Shown here: piece by piece, positions 1 to 7,931 of the stretch
Position numbering within the stretch: position 1 is the first letter of the stretch
Layout of the letters: the number at the start of each line of letters is the position of its first letter
DNA from: Hymenobacter glacieicola
GTDB lineage: Bacteria; Bacteroidota; Bacteroidia; Cytophagales; Hymenobacteraceae
Direction: 5' to 3'
Assembly (NCBI RefSeq): GCF_014640315.1
Contig: NZ_BMGS01000003.1
Coordinates: 186,001 to 250,000 of the forward strand
DNA: 64,000 nucleotides
Notes under the pieces: generated by a model
Told to the model about the DNA's origin: nothing
Database searches by the model: none
The model's input: the letters and a program-made list of their open reading frames with translations, nothing else
Made by a program: the position numbers and the translations under genes

Positions 1-2538
1 GACCCCAATCAGGCCGGCAAAACCGAGCAGCAGACTGCTAGCAACAACGTTCCGAAAAGCGGTGAGCGGCCCGACCAGGGCGCAGCTCCCACCAGTGACA
101 ACTGGAGCACCTCGCCTGAACGCGAAACCTTGGACGACCGGCTCATGGAAGCCCCCGATACGTTGGGGGCCAAGCACAAGCACCCCATTCTGGCTCAGCC
201 GCCCGAAGAATTTACCGGCCTGAAGCTGACCAAGCCCGCCACCGTAGCGGCCGGCATTACGGCCGTGCTGAAGTCGGGGGCGTTTGCCCTGGACTACGAA
301 GGTCCCGTGCGCGGTACCCACGCCCTGCTGAAAATGAACCAGAAGGACGGCTTCGACTGCTCGAGCTGCGCCTGGCCCGACCCCGACGACCACCGCTCGG
401 TAGCCGAGTTCTGCGAGAACGGGGCCAAGGCCACCGCCTCCGATGCGCAGTCGGACCCGGTAGGGCCGGAGTTCTTTGCCAAGCACAGCCTCGTGGACCT
501 CTCGCGCATGACGGACCGCGACCTGAACAACGCCGGCCGCATTACGCACCCCATGGTGCTGCGCCCCGGTGCTACCCATTACACGCCTATTTCCTGGCCC
601 GAAGCCTTTGCCCTGGCCGGGCAAGAGCTGAACGCGCTGAAGTCGCCGGACGAGGCCATTTTCTACACCTCGGGCAAGGTACCCAATGAGCCGGCCTACC
701 TTTACCAGCTCTTCGTGCGGCAGTTTGGCACCAACAACCTGCCCGACTGCTCCAACATGTGCCACGAAAGCAGCGGCGCGGCCCTGAGCAACACCACCGG
801 CCTGGGCAAGGGCTCCGTGACGCTCAACGACTTTTACGAGGCCGAGGTCATCCTTATCATCGGCCAGAACCCGGGCACGAACCACCCGCGCATGCTCACG
901 GCCTTGCAAAAGGCCAAGAAGAACGGGGCCAAAATCATCAGCATCAACCCCTTGCACGAGGCCGGCCTGCTGCACTTCAAGAACCCCCAGGACTTCATGA
1001 ACCCCCTGAAGGCGCTGGGCGTACTGCTCGGCGACGGCACGCCCATCACCGACGTGTACCTGCAGGTGCGCATCAACTCCGACCAGCTGGTGATGCGCGG
1101 GCTGATGAAGTGCCTCTTGGAAGCCGAGGCGCTGAACCCCGGCCAGGTCCTCGACCAGGAGTTTATTCGGGACTACACTACGGGTTACCCCGAGCTGGTA
1201 GAAACCCTCAACCAAACCACCTGGGCCGATATTGAGGAAGCCAGCGGCGTTACGCGGGCGCAGATTCAGGAAGCGGCCAACCTGGTAGCCCGCCACAAAA
1301 AAATCATTACCTGCTGGGCCATGGGCCTGACCCAGCAGAAAAACGGCGTGTATACCATTCAGGAAATTGTGAACATGCACTTTCTGAAGGGCGCCGTGGG
1401 CATCCCGGGGGCCGGCCTGTGCCCGGTGCGCGGCCACTCCAACGTGCAGGGTGACCGGACCATGGGCATCTGGGAGCGGCCGACCGATACGTTCCTGGAT
1501 TCCCTGGAAAAGGAGTTCAACTTTAAAGCCCCGCGCGAGTACGGCTTCGACGTAGTGGAAGCCGTGAAGGCCCTGCACGACGGTAAGGTGAAGGTGTTCA
1601 TGGCCATGGGCGGCAACATGCTTTCAGCCTGCTCCGATACCGAGTTTGTGGCCGAGGGCATGCGCAAGCTGCGCCTCTCTATTCACGTCACGCCCAAGCT
1701 TAACCGCAGCCACCTCGTCAACGGTGAAATGGCTTTGCTGCTCCCCTGCAAAACCCGCATCGACATTGACATGCAAAAGTCAGGGCAGCAGTTCATGACC
1801 TGCGAAAATTCCATGGGGGTAGTGAGCATGAGCAAGGGCGTGCTCGAACCCATTTCCGACCAGATGCTGAGCGAAGTAGCCATTGTGTGTGGCATTGCCC
1901 TGGCTACCCTCGGCGAGCGAAGCACCGTGGACTGGGTGGGCTGCACCGAAAACTACGACCTCATTCGGGAGTACGTGGCGCGCACCATTCCGGGCTTCGA
2001 GGACTTCAACACCAAGGTGCGGCACCCCGGCGGGTTCTACCTGCCCAACGGCCCCCGGGAGCGGAACTTTACCACCGAAAACGCCAAGGCAAACTTCACG
2101 AGTACGCCCCTGGAAAAGCACACCTTCGAGCCCGGCCAGCTGGTGATGATGACCATCCGCTCCCACGACCAGTTCAACACCACCGTGTACGACTACAACG
2201 ACCGGTACCGGGGAGTGCACAACGAGCGGCGGGTTATTTTCCTGAACCCCCAGGACATGGCCGAGCGCGGCATCAAGGAGAAAGGCCTGGTGAACATTAC
2301 CAGCCACTTCCAGGGCCAGCAGCGCCACGCCGAGAACTTCATTGCCATTCCCTACGACATTCCGCGGGGCGACTGCGCTACCTATTTTCCGGAGGGCAAC
2401 GTGCTGGTGCCCATTGGGTCGGTAGCGTACAAGAGCAATACGCCTACCTCCAAGTTCGTCATCGTGACGGTGGCGCCCGTCGAGTTGCCCATTGGTACCC
2501 AGATTCCTACCTCCCAGCGCGTGACCGTACCCGCGTAA
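1..2538 (+). CDS. FdhF/YdeP-like molybdopterin oxidoreductase, 5'-truncated by window edge
   Basis: This is a molybdopterin-dependent oxidoreductase alpha subunit of the YdeP/FdhF-like family (formate-dehydrogenase-like; the true substrate is unknown). The frame is open from base 1, and the upstream codons match the N-terminus of the downstream paralog (shared PKSGERPDQG), so the gene starts before the window; the TTG at 130 is internal. Likely Fe-S cysteines are encoded at 358-360, 367-369 and 412-414 (DCSSCAWPDP then EFCENGAKA). The Cys encoded at 760-762 (CSNMCHESSG) aligns with the selenocysteine or cysteine Mo ligand of formate dehydrogenase H. The VRGHSNVQGDRTMGIWE block is typical of the family. 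No FdhD or electron-transfer subunit gene lies nearby. It is followed by a terminator and then by a close tandem paralog, so the pair arose by duplication. Family assignment is firm; substrate is not. Confidence 0.93.
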   Translation, partial: DPNQAGKTEQQTASNNVPKSGERPDQGAAPTSDNWSTSPERETLDDRLMEAPDTLGAKHKHPILAQPPEEFTGLKLTKPATVAAGITAVLKSGAFALDYEGPVRGTHALLKMNQKDGFDCSSCAWPDPDDHRSVAEFCENGAKATASDAQSDPVGPEFFAKHSLVDLSRMTDRDLNNAGRITHPMVLRPGATHYTPISWPEAFALAGQELNALKSPDEAIFYTSGKVPNEPAYLYQLFVRQFGTNNLPDCSNMCHESSGAALSNTTGLGKGSVTLNDFYEAEVILIIGQNPGTNHPRMLTALQKAKKNGAKIISINPLHEAGLLHFKNPQDFMNPLKALGVLLGDGTPITDVYLQVRINSDQLVMRGLMKCLLEAEALNPGQVLDQEFIRDYTTGYPELVETLNQTTWADIEEASGVTRAQIQEAANLVARHKKIITCWAMGLTQQKNGVYTIQEIVNMHFLKGAVGIPGAGLCPVRGHSNVQGDRTMGIWERPTDTFLDSLEKEFNFKAPREYGFDVVEAVKALHDGKVKVFMAMGGNMLSACSDTEFVAEGMRKLRLSIHVTPKLNRSHLVNGEMALLLPCKTRIDIDMQKSGQQFMTCENSMGVVSMSKGVLEPISDQMLSEVAIVCGIALATLGERSTVDWVGCTENYDLIREYVARTIPGFEDFNTKVRHPGGFYLPNGPRERNFTTENAKANFTSTPLEKHTFEPGQLVMMTIRSHDQFNTTVYDYNDRYRGVHNERRVIFLNPQDMAERGIKEKGLVNITSHFQGQQRHAENFIAIPYDIPRGDCATYFPEGNVLVPIGSVAYKSNTPTSKFVIVTVAPVELPIGTQIPTSQRVTVPA

Positions 2539-2563
2539 CCATTCCCCTCAGCCTACTGCCCGC

Positions 2564-2598
2564 CAGCCCGACCGCACCTACGGTTGGGCTGTTTTTTT
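2564..2598 (+). terminator. Rho-independent terminator after first FdhF-like gene
   Basis: An 11-bp stem (2564-2574 with 2581-2591, one G-U pair) is followed by seven T residues. It separates the two tandem oxidoreductase genes, which suggests that the second has its own promoter. Confidence 0.8.
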
Positions 2599-2768
2599 GA
2601 ACCCCGGGCCGGGCTTAATCCGGCTAGCTCGACAACCTGATGGACCAGTTTTGCGTCTGAACCTCAAACTATTGTTCAGCCCAGCGCTTATAGAAATGGT
2701 AGCCAAGCCAGCCGTACTTTCTGGTTGTGTTTCGCTATCTTTTCGAGCCTCTACTTGTTCTGCTTGTC

Positions 2769-5327
2769 ATGGAAAAATCCCCCGCCGAAGACCCCAGCCA
2801 AGCTGGTAAAACTCAGCAGCAAGGTGCTGAAGATAACGTACCCAAAAGCGGTGAGCGGCCCGACCAGGGTACGGCCCCAGCCCCCGACCACTACCGCCCC
2901 GACCCCCAACACGAACGTGACGAAAGCGTGATACCTGCCCCCGACGTCGCCAACGCCAAGTACCAGCACCCCATTCTGGCCCAGCCCCCGGAAGAATTCA
3001 CCGGCCTGAAGCTGGAGGAGCGCGCCCGGGTTGCGGCCGGTGTTACGGCCGTCATCAAGAGCATGGAGTTTAACTGGAGCGAGGCCGGCGTCAGCCGCGG
3101 TACCCGGGGCCTGCTGAAAATGAACCAGAAGGATGGCTTCGATTGCTCGAGCTGCGCCTGGCCTGACCCCGACGACCACCGCTCCGTGGCCGAGTTCTGC
3201 GAGAACGGGGCCAAAGCCACCGCCTCCGATGCCGACGATAAAGCGGCCGGTCCGGAGTTCTTTGCCAAGTACAGCCTGGCCCAACTCTCGCGCATGACCG
3301 ACCGGGACCAGAACAATGCCGGCCGCCTGACCCACCCCATGGTGAAGCGCCCCGGCGACAACCACTACTCGCCCATTGCGTGGCAGGACGCCTTCCAGCT
3401 GGTAGCCGATAACCTGAACGCCCTGGATTCGCCCCACGAGGCGCTGTTCTATACATCGGGCAAGGTGCCGAATGAACCGGCCTTCCTGTTTCAGCTCTTC
3501 GCTAAGCTACTGGGTACCAACAACCTGCCCGACTGCTCCAACATGTGCCACGAGAGCAGCGGCGCGGCCCTAAGCCCTACCCTGGGCCTGGGCAAAGGCT
3601 CCGTCACGCTCAATGACATTCACGAGGCGGAGGTTATCCTGGTTATTGGCCAGAACCCGGGCACGAACCACCCGCGCATGCTCACGGCCCTGCAGAAAGC
3701 CAAGCGCAACGGGGCCAAGATTATTGCCGTGAACCCCTTGCCGGAAGCCGGCCTGCTGGCTTTCAAGAACCCCCAGGATTTCATGAACCCGCTGCGGGCC
3801 TTGGGCGCCCTGCTCGGCGACGGCACCCAGATTACCGACCTGTTCCTGCAAGTGCGTGTGGATGGCGACATGGCCCTTTTGCGCGGCATCATGAAGCACT
3901 TGTTTGAGGCCGAGGACCTGAACCCCGGCGCGGTAATCGACCGGCCGTTTATCGACAAGTACACCACTGGTTTCGAGTCGTTTGAGCAAAACATCCGCAA
4001 CACTTCCTGGGAAGACATTGAGGAGCTAAGCGGCATTTCGCGGGCCCAACTGCTGGAAGCGGCCAACATGCTGGCTACCAAGCAGAAGATTATTACCTGC
4101 TGGGCCATGGGCGTTACGCAGCAGCGCCAGGGCGTGCAAACCATCCAGGAAATCGTGAACCTGCAGCTGATGAAGGGCGCCATTGGCAAGCCCGGCGCGG
4201 GTACCTGCCCGGTGCGCGGCCACTCCAACGTGCAGGGCGACCGGACCATGGGCATCTGGGAGCAGCCGACCAAGCAGTTTCAGGACGCGCTGGCCAAGGA
4301 ATTCAACTTTACTCCGCCCTACGAGCATGGCTACGACACGGTGGAGGCCATCAAGGCCATGTACAAAGGTAAAACCAAGGTATTCTTCAGCCTGGGTGGC
4401 AACTTGCTGGCTGCCGGCCCCGACACCGAGGTTATTGCCGAGGGCATGCGCAAGCAGAAACTGACGGTGTTCGTGGGCACCAAGCTCAACCGCGGCCACC
4501 TGGTAACGGGCGAAACCAGCCTGCTGCTGCCCTGCTTTACCCACCTCGATGTGGACATGCAGAAGTCGGGCCACCAGATGACCTCTTGCGAGAACTCCAT
4601 GGGGGTAGTGAGCCAGAACAAGGGCGTGCTGGTGCCACTGGAAGGGCAGATGATGAGCGAAGTGGCAATTCTGGCCGGCATTGCCATTGCTACCTTCGGC
4701 GACAAAATCAACATTGCTGACTGGGTGGCCATGACGGAAAACTACGACGTCATTCGGGACCATATCAGCCGCGTAATTCCAGGCTTCGAGGGCTTCAACG
4801 AAAAGCTGCGCCGCCCCGGCGGATTCTACCTGCCCAACGGCCCCCGGGAGCGGAAGTTCACTACCAAGAATGGTAAGGCCAACTTCACCACCACCGAGCT
4901 GCAACACTACCAGCGGGAGCTGGAGCCCGGGCAGCTCATCCTGATGACGGTGCGCAGCCACGACCAGTTCAATACCACCATCTACGACTACAACGACCGG
5001 TACCGGGGTGTGCTCAACGAGCGGCGCGTGCTGTTCATGAACCCCCAGGACATTGCCGACCGGGGCCTGCAGCCCAAGGACCTCATCGACATTACCAGCC
5101 ACTACAAGGGCGAGAAGCGCACGGTGGAGAAGTTTATTGCCGTTCCCTACGACATTCCGAAGGGCAACGTGGCCGCCTACTTCCCCGAAGCCAACCCCCT
5201 GGTGCCCGTAGGTAGCGTGGCTAAAACCAGCAACACGCCTACCTCCAAGTACGTGGTAGTAACCGTGGTGCCGGCCCGCAAAACAGTAGGAGCGCCTGTT
5301 GAGGTTCGGATGGCGGCGGAAGCGTAG
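2769..5327 (+). CDS. FdhF/YdeP-like molybdopterin oxidoreductase, second tandem copy
   Basis: A full-length paralog (852 residues) of the preceding gene, with the same predicted role as a molybdopterin-guanine-dinucleotide Fe-S oxidoreductase. I chose the ATG at 2769 rather than the in-frame GTG at 2727, because the protein then begins MEKSPAEDPSQAGK, which lines up with the N-terminal sequence of copy one. Visible motifs are C126/C129/C144 (probable 4Fe-4S ligands), C260 in CSNMCHESSG (candidate Mo ligand), and the C-terminal molydopterin dinucleotide-binding region with RSHDQFNTTIYDYNDRYRG. It is very similar to copy one over the whole catalytic region and differs most at the extreme N-terminus. 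No signal peptide or Tat motif is seen, so it is probably cytoplasmic. No partner subunit is nearby. Confidence 0.93.
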   Translation: MEKSPAEDPSQAGKTQQQGAEDNVPKSGERPDQGTAPAPDHYRPDPQHERDESVIPAPDVANAKYQHPILAQPPEEFTGLKLEERARVAAGVTAVIKSMEFNWSEAGVSRGTRGLLKMNQKDGFDCSSCAWPDPDDHRSVAEFCENGAKATASDADDKAAGPEFFAKYSLAQLSRMTDRDQNNAGRLTHPMVKRPGDNHYSPIAWQDAFQLVADNLNALDSPHEALFYTSGKVPNEPAFLFQLFAKLLGTNNLPDCSNMCHESSGAALSPTLGLGKGSVTLNDIHEAEVILVIGQNPGTNHPRMLTALQKAKRNGAKIIAVNPLPEAGLLAFKNPQDFMNPLRALGALLGDGTQITDLFLQVRVDGDMALLRGIMKHLFEAEDLNPGAVIDRPFIDKYTTGFESFEQNIRNTSWEDIEELSGISRAQLLEAANMLATKQKIITCWAMGVTQQRQGVQTIQEIVNLQLMKGAIGKPGAGTCPVRGHSNVQGDRTMGIWEQPTKQFQDALAKEFNFTPPYEHGYDTVEAIKAMYKGKTKVFFSLGGNLLAAGPDTEVIAEGMRKQKLTVFVGTKLNRGHLVTGETSLLLPCFTHLDVDMQKSGHQMTSCENSMGVVSQNKGVLVPLEGQMMSEVAILAGIAIATFGDKINIADWVAMTENYDVIRDHISRVIPGFEGFNEKLRRPGGFYLPNGPRERKFTTKNGKANFTTTELQHYQRELEPGQLILMTVRSHDQFNTTIYDYNDRYRGVLNERRVLFMNPQDIADRGLQPKDLIDITSHYKGEKRTVEKFIAVPYDIPKGNVAAYFPEANPLVPVGSVAKTSNTPTSKYVVVTVVPARKTVGAPVEVRMAAEA

Positions 5328-5367
5328 CACCGCGCGAAACCGCACCGTTCCGAACAATAACACAGAT

Positions 5368-5404
5368 AAAAGGGCCCGACCGTATTACACGGTCGGGCCC
5401 TTTT
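5368..5404. terminator. Bidirectional terminator
   Basis: A perfect 16-bp stem (5368-5383 with 5389-5404) with a 5-nt loop, A-rich on one side and T-rich on the other. It lies between the convergent oxidoreductase and TamA-like genes and can serve both. Confidence 0.9.
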
Positions 5405-5422
5405 ACTTTGGGAGGTTGCTTT

Positions 5423-7867
5423 CTAGAACGGATAGCCAATGGCAATGTTGAAGCGGCCGGTATCGGAGGTTTTGTTGTAGGTATTTTCGCTGGTTGTACC
5501 CTGGATTTGGGTGTTGCTATAGGGCAGGCGCAGGGGGTAGGCGTAGTCGAAGCGAATGACGAAGAACTGCACGTCGATGCGCAGGCCGGCACCTGCTCCC
5601 ACGGCCAACTCCTTGAGGAAGGTGTTGAAAGCAAACTGCCCGTTCTTACCATCGGGGTTGCCGTTCTCATCTACGGTCTGGCGGCTGGGGTCGTCGTTGA
5701 TCAGCCAGATGTTGCCGGCATCCACAAACAAGGCCCCTTTCACGTAGGGAAACAGATCCTGACGGTACTCAGCGTTGGCCTCGATGCGCATGTCGCCCAC
5801 CTGGTCGTAAAAGGCGCTGGTTTCGTTGGATTCCGGGGTGCGGTAGGTGCCGGGCCCCAGGCCGCGGGCCGCGAAGGCTCGCACGCTGTTCGGGCCCCCA
5901 ATGCCATACTGCTTCAGGTAAGGTAGCACTTTGGCGTTCTGATAAGGCAACCCTACCCCAACCAGCAGACGGGTAGCAAACTTGTTGCCGCTGGCGGGGT
6001 TAGCGCTGGTGCGGAAGTAGTTGCGCAGCTCCAAATCAACCTTGGTGTACTGCGAAAACTGCTGATTGAGCAGGGTGTACGACTGGCTGCCGTCGGGGTT
6101 GGTAACCTTGGGCTGCCCCGTGAGCGAGCTGACCAAGTAGGCCAGGTTACCGGCTACTTCTACCCCGCCGCTAAAATAAATCTGATTGCGGCGCTGCTCC
6201 AACGACTGTTGGTTGTAGGTGTAGCGGTAGGAACTGGCCAGCACAAACTGCTGCCGGAAGGAGTTATTCAGGAATGGCCGGTCGCGTAGCAAGCGGCTGA
6301 AGGTGCGACTGGTATCGGAGAGGCGTAGGTACTGAATATCGATGGGGCGCAGTTCCTGCTCGTTGGTGAGCTTGGTTTTCCAGGTGTAGCCGTAGTTCAG
6401 GTTGAAGCCTTGCTGGGTAAAGGCGTCCAGGCGGGTCACGGACCGAATGCCCGCGCCGAAGGTGGTCCGGGGCTGAAAGTCGGAGTTTACCAGCCGGATA
6501 TTGAAGGGCGGCGTAATCAGGCGGGGTACCAGCAGCTGGGCGTCGGCCCCAATTTCGTAGCTGGTCAGGCCGATGGTGTTGGTGTTGCTGCGCCGCTGAT
6601 TTTCGAAGGAGCCGGTCAGGTTTACCAGCAGCTGCTCGGCCCCACGCAACGCCGAGCGGTTGCGAAACTGAATGCGGAAGCCCGGCCCCACAAACCCGTT
6701 CGACTTGCTCACGAGCAGTACCTCGGCCCGCAGGCTTTTCTTGGGCAGCTGGGTCATGCGCACGTAGGAGTTCAGGAAGCCGTAGCCCGCCGAGTCGGCC
6801 TTTTGCCGGGCAGGCCGGAAGCCCACGTCCACGTACTTAAAAGTGCCCAAGCTCATCAGGCGGCTTAGGGTCTGGTCCTGGCGGCGGCGGCGGTACAGGC
6901 TGTCGGGGTAAATGAAGGTAGCATTGGTTATGGCCTTGGCTTTGAACACCTTCTCATCGGGGTAGTAGATGTAGCCCCGGTAGCGGATAGGCTGCTCACT
7001 GAGGGTAGTGTCGTTGAGGGAGTAGCTGGTGTTCAGCCGGATGCGGTTCAGGATGTAGGGTTTGGCAGCCTGCGCGGGCGTCTTCTCCTTGATTTTCAGG
7101 TACACGTTCACCTGGTTATTCAAGGTGCTATCTACCTGAAACAGAATGTAGTCGGGGTTGAAGTAGTAATAGCCCTGGTTTTTCAGCTCCCCATCAATGC
7201 GCACCCGCTCATTGGTAAAAGTCTGCAGATTGTACGGGTCACCGACTTTCAGCAGGGAGCCGGGCTGGGTAGCTCGCACGGCCCGAGGCAGCAGGGAGTC
7301 TCCCTCAGGGAAGTGGATTTCCTTGATGGTGTAGGGCTTGTTAACCGTGGCCGTATAGTCGACGCTGGCGGCCTGGCCTTTTACCGTCACGCGGCTGTGC
7401 ACCACGGGCTGGAAGTAACCGTTGTTATACAGGCGGTTGATCATCAGGCCCTTCACCTTCTGGGTGTCAACCTGGCTGAGCAGCACGGGCTTCTCGCCGT
7501 ATTTGTTGGCCAGCCAGTGCCCCAGCCCTTTGGTTTTACCTTCGCCCAGGTGCCAGAAATACAGCTTGGGCCGAATGCCCAGAAAGGACGTGTTGGGCTT
7601 GGGCGTAATCACGGATTCCAGCTCGGTGGTCAGCTCTGCTTCGCGTGGAACAGGGCTGGCTGACTTTACTTTCACGGTGCTACCCGTGTAGAGTTTGCTA
7701 CCCTCCGGAATGTACTTGAGGCCGGAGCAGGAAGCCAGCAAGGCCAGCAGCGGCAGCCACCGCCGGACCTCACCCCCCAGCGCCCTCTCCTTGGGGAGAA
7801 GGGGAGCCTGACGATTGGTATCGGCAGCGTCCTTGGTTTTCGGCAAGAAGGGCAGATGATGCAACAT
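5423..7867 (-). CDS. TamA/BamA-like Omp85 outer-membrane assembly protein (lipoprotein signal)
   Basis: An 814-residue Omp85-superfamily protein with N-terminal POTRA-like repeats (about residues 60-400: GLMINRLYNNGYFQPVV, NERVRIDGELKNQGYY) and a C-terminal 16-strand-type barrel containing GIGGPNSVRAFAARGLGPG (the conserved RGF-like loop) and a terminal aromatic, NIAIGYPF. By family it inserts or translocates proteins at the outer membrane. It lies just downstream of a TamB-like gene, the usual partner. The chosen ATG (7867) leaves 64 nt after the TamB stop; a longer frame to 7975 would overlap that gene. The predicted lipobox is LASC with Cys47, unusually far from Met1, because residues of about 21-33 are encoded by a REP-like repeat (see the repeat entry). 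Start uncertainty is therefore real; the function class is secure. Confidence 0.88.
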   Translation of the reverse strand: MLHHLPFLPKTKDAADTNRQAPLLPKERALGGEVRRWLPLLALLASCSGLKYIPEGSKLYTGSTVKVKSASPVPREAELTTELESVITPKPNTSFLGIRPKLYFWHLGEGKTKGLGHWLANKYGEKPVLLSQVDTQKVKGLMINRLYNNGYFQPVVHSRVTVKGQAASVDYTATVNKPYTIKEIHFPEGDSLLPRAVRATQPGSLLKVGDPYNLQTFTNERVRIDGELKNQGYYYFNPDYILFQVDSTLNNQVNVYLKIKEKTPAQAAKPYILNRIRLNTSYSLNDTTLSEQPIRYRGYIYYPDEKVFKAKAITNATFIYPDSLYRRRRQDQTLSRLMSLGTFKYVDVGFRPARQKADSAGYGFLNSYVRMTQLPKKSLRAEVLLVSKSNGFVGPGFRIQFRNRSALRGAEQLLVNLTGSFENQRRSNTNTIGLTSYEIGADAQLLVPRLITPPFNIRLVNSDFQPRTTFGAGIRSVTRLDAFTQQGFNLNYGYTWKTKLTNEQELRPIDIQYLRLSDTSRTFSRLLRDRPFLNNSFRQQFVLASSYRYTYNQQSLEQRRNQIYFSGGVEVAGNLAYLVSSLTGQPKVTNPDGSQSYTLLNQQFSQYTKVDLELRNYFRTSANPASGNKFATRLLVGVGLPYQNAKVLPYLKQYGIGGPNSVRAFAARGLGPGTYRTPESNETSAFYDQVGDMRIEANAEYRQDLFPYVKGALFVDAGNIWLINDDPSRQTVDENGNPDGKNGQFAFNTFLKELAVGAGAGLRIDVQFFVIRFDYAYPLRLPYSNTQIQGTTSENTYNKTSDTGRFNIAIGYPF
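7769..7806. repeat. REP-like GC-rich palindrome inside the TamA-like gene start
   Basis: The stretch reads CCTCACCCCCCAGCGCCC, then TCTCCTTGGGGAGAAGGGG. The central CTCCTTGGGGAG is an imperfect palindrome. The same pattern (CCTCACCCC…CCCCTCTCC…GGAGAG) occurs in the intergenic cluster at 62793-62836. Here it is translated in frame as about residues 21-33 of the TamA-like protein, just before the lipoprotein signal. Confidence 0.6.
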
Positions 7868-7931
7868 GAAAGCGTAATTCAGGAAAATGATAGAGTACGA
7901 AGCGCCGCGTGTGCTGGCGGAAGCTGGAAGA

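Noticed and set aside
130..132. TTG as the start of the first FdhF-like gene
   Set aside because: The frame is open to base 1 and the upstream residues match the N-terminus of the second copy, so the true start is outside the window.
4026..5363. Long antisense open frame opposite the second FdhF-like gene
   Set aside because: High-GC codon shadow with Val/Leu/His-rich composition and no domain; the plus-strand gene is clear.
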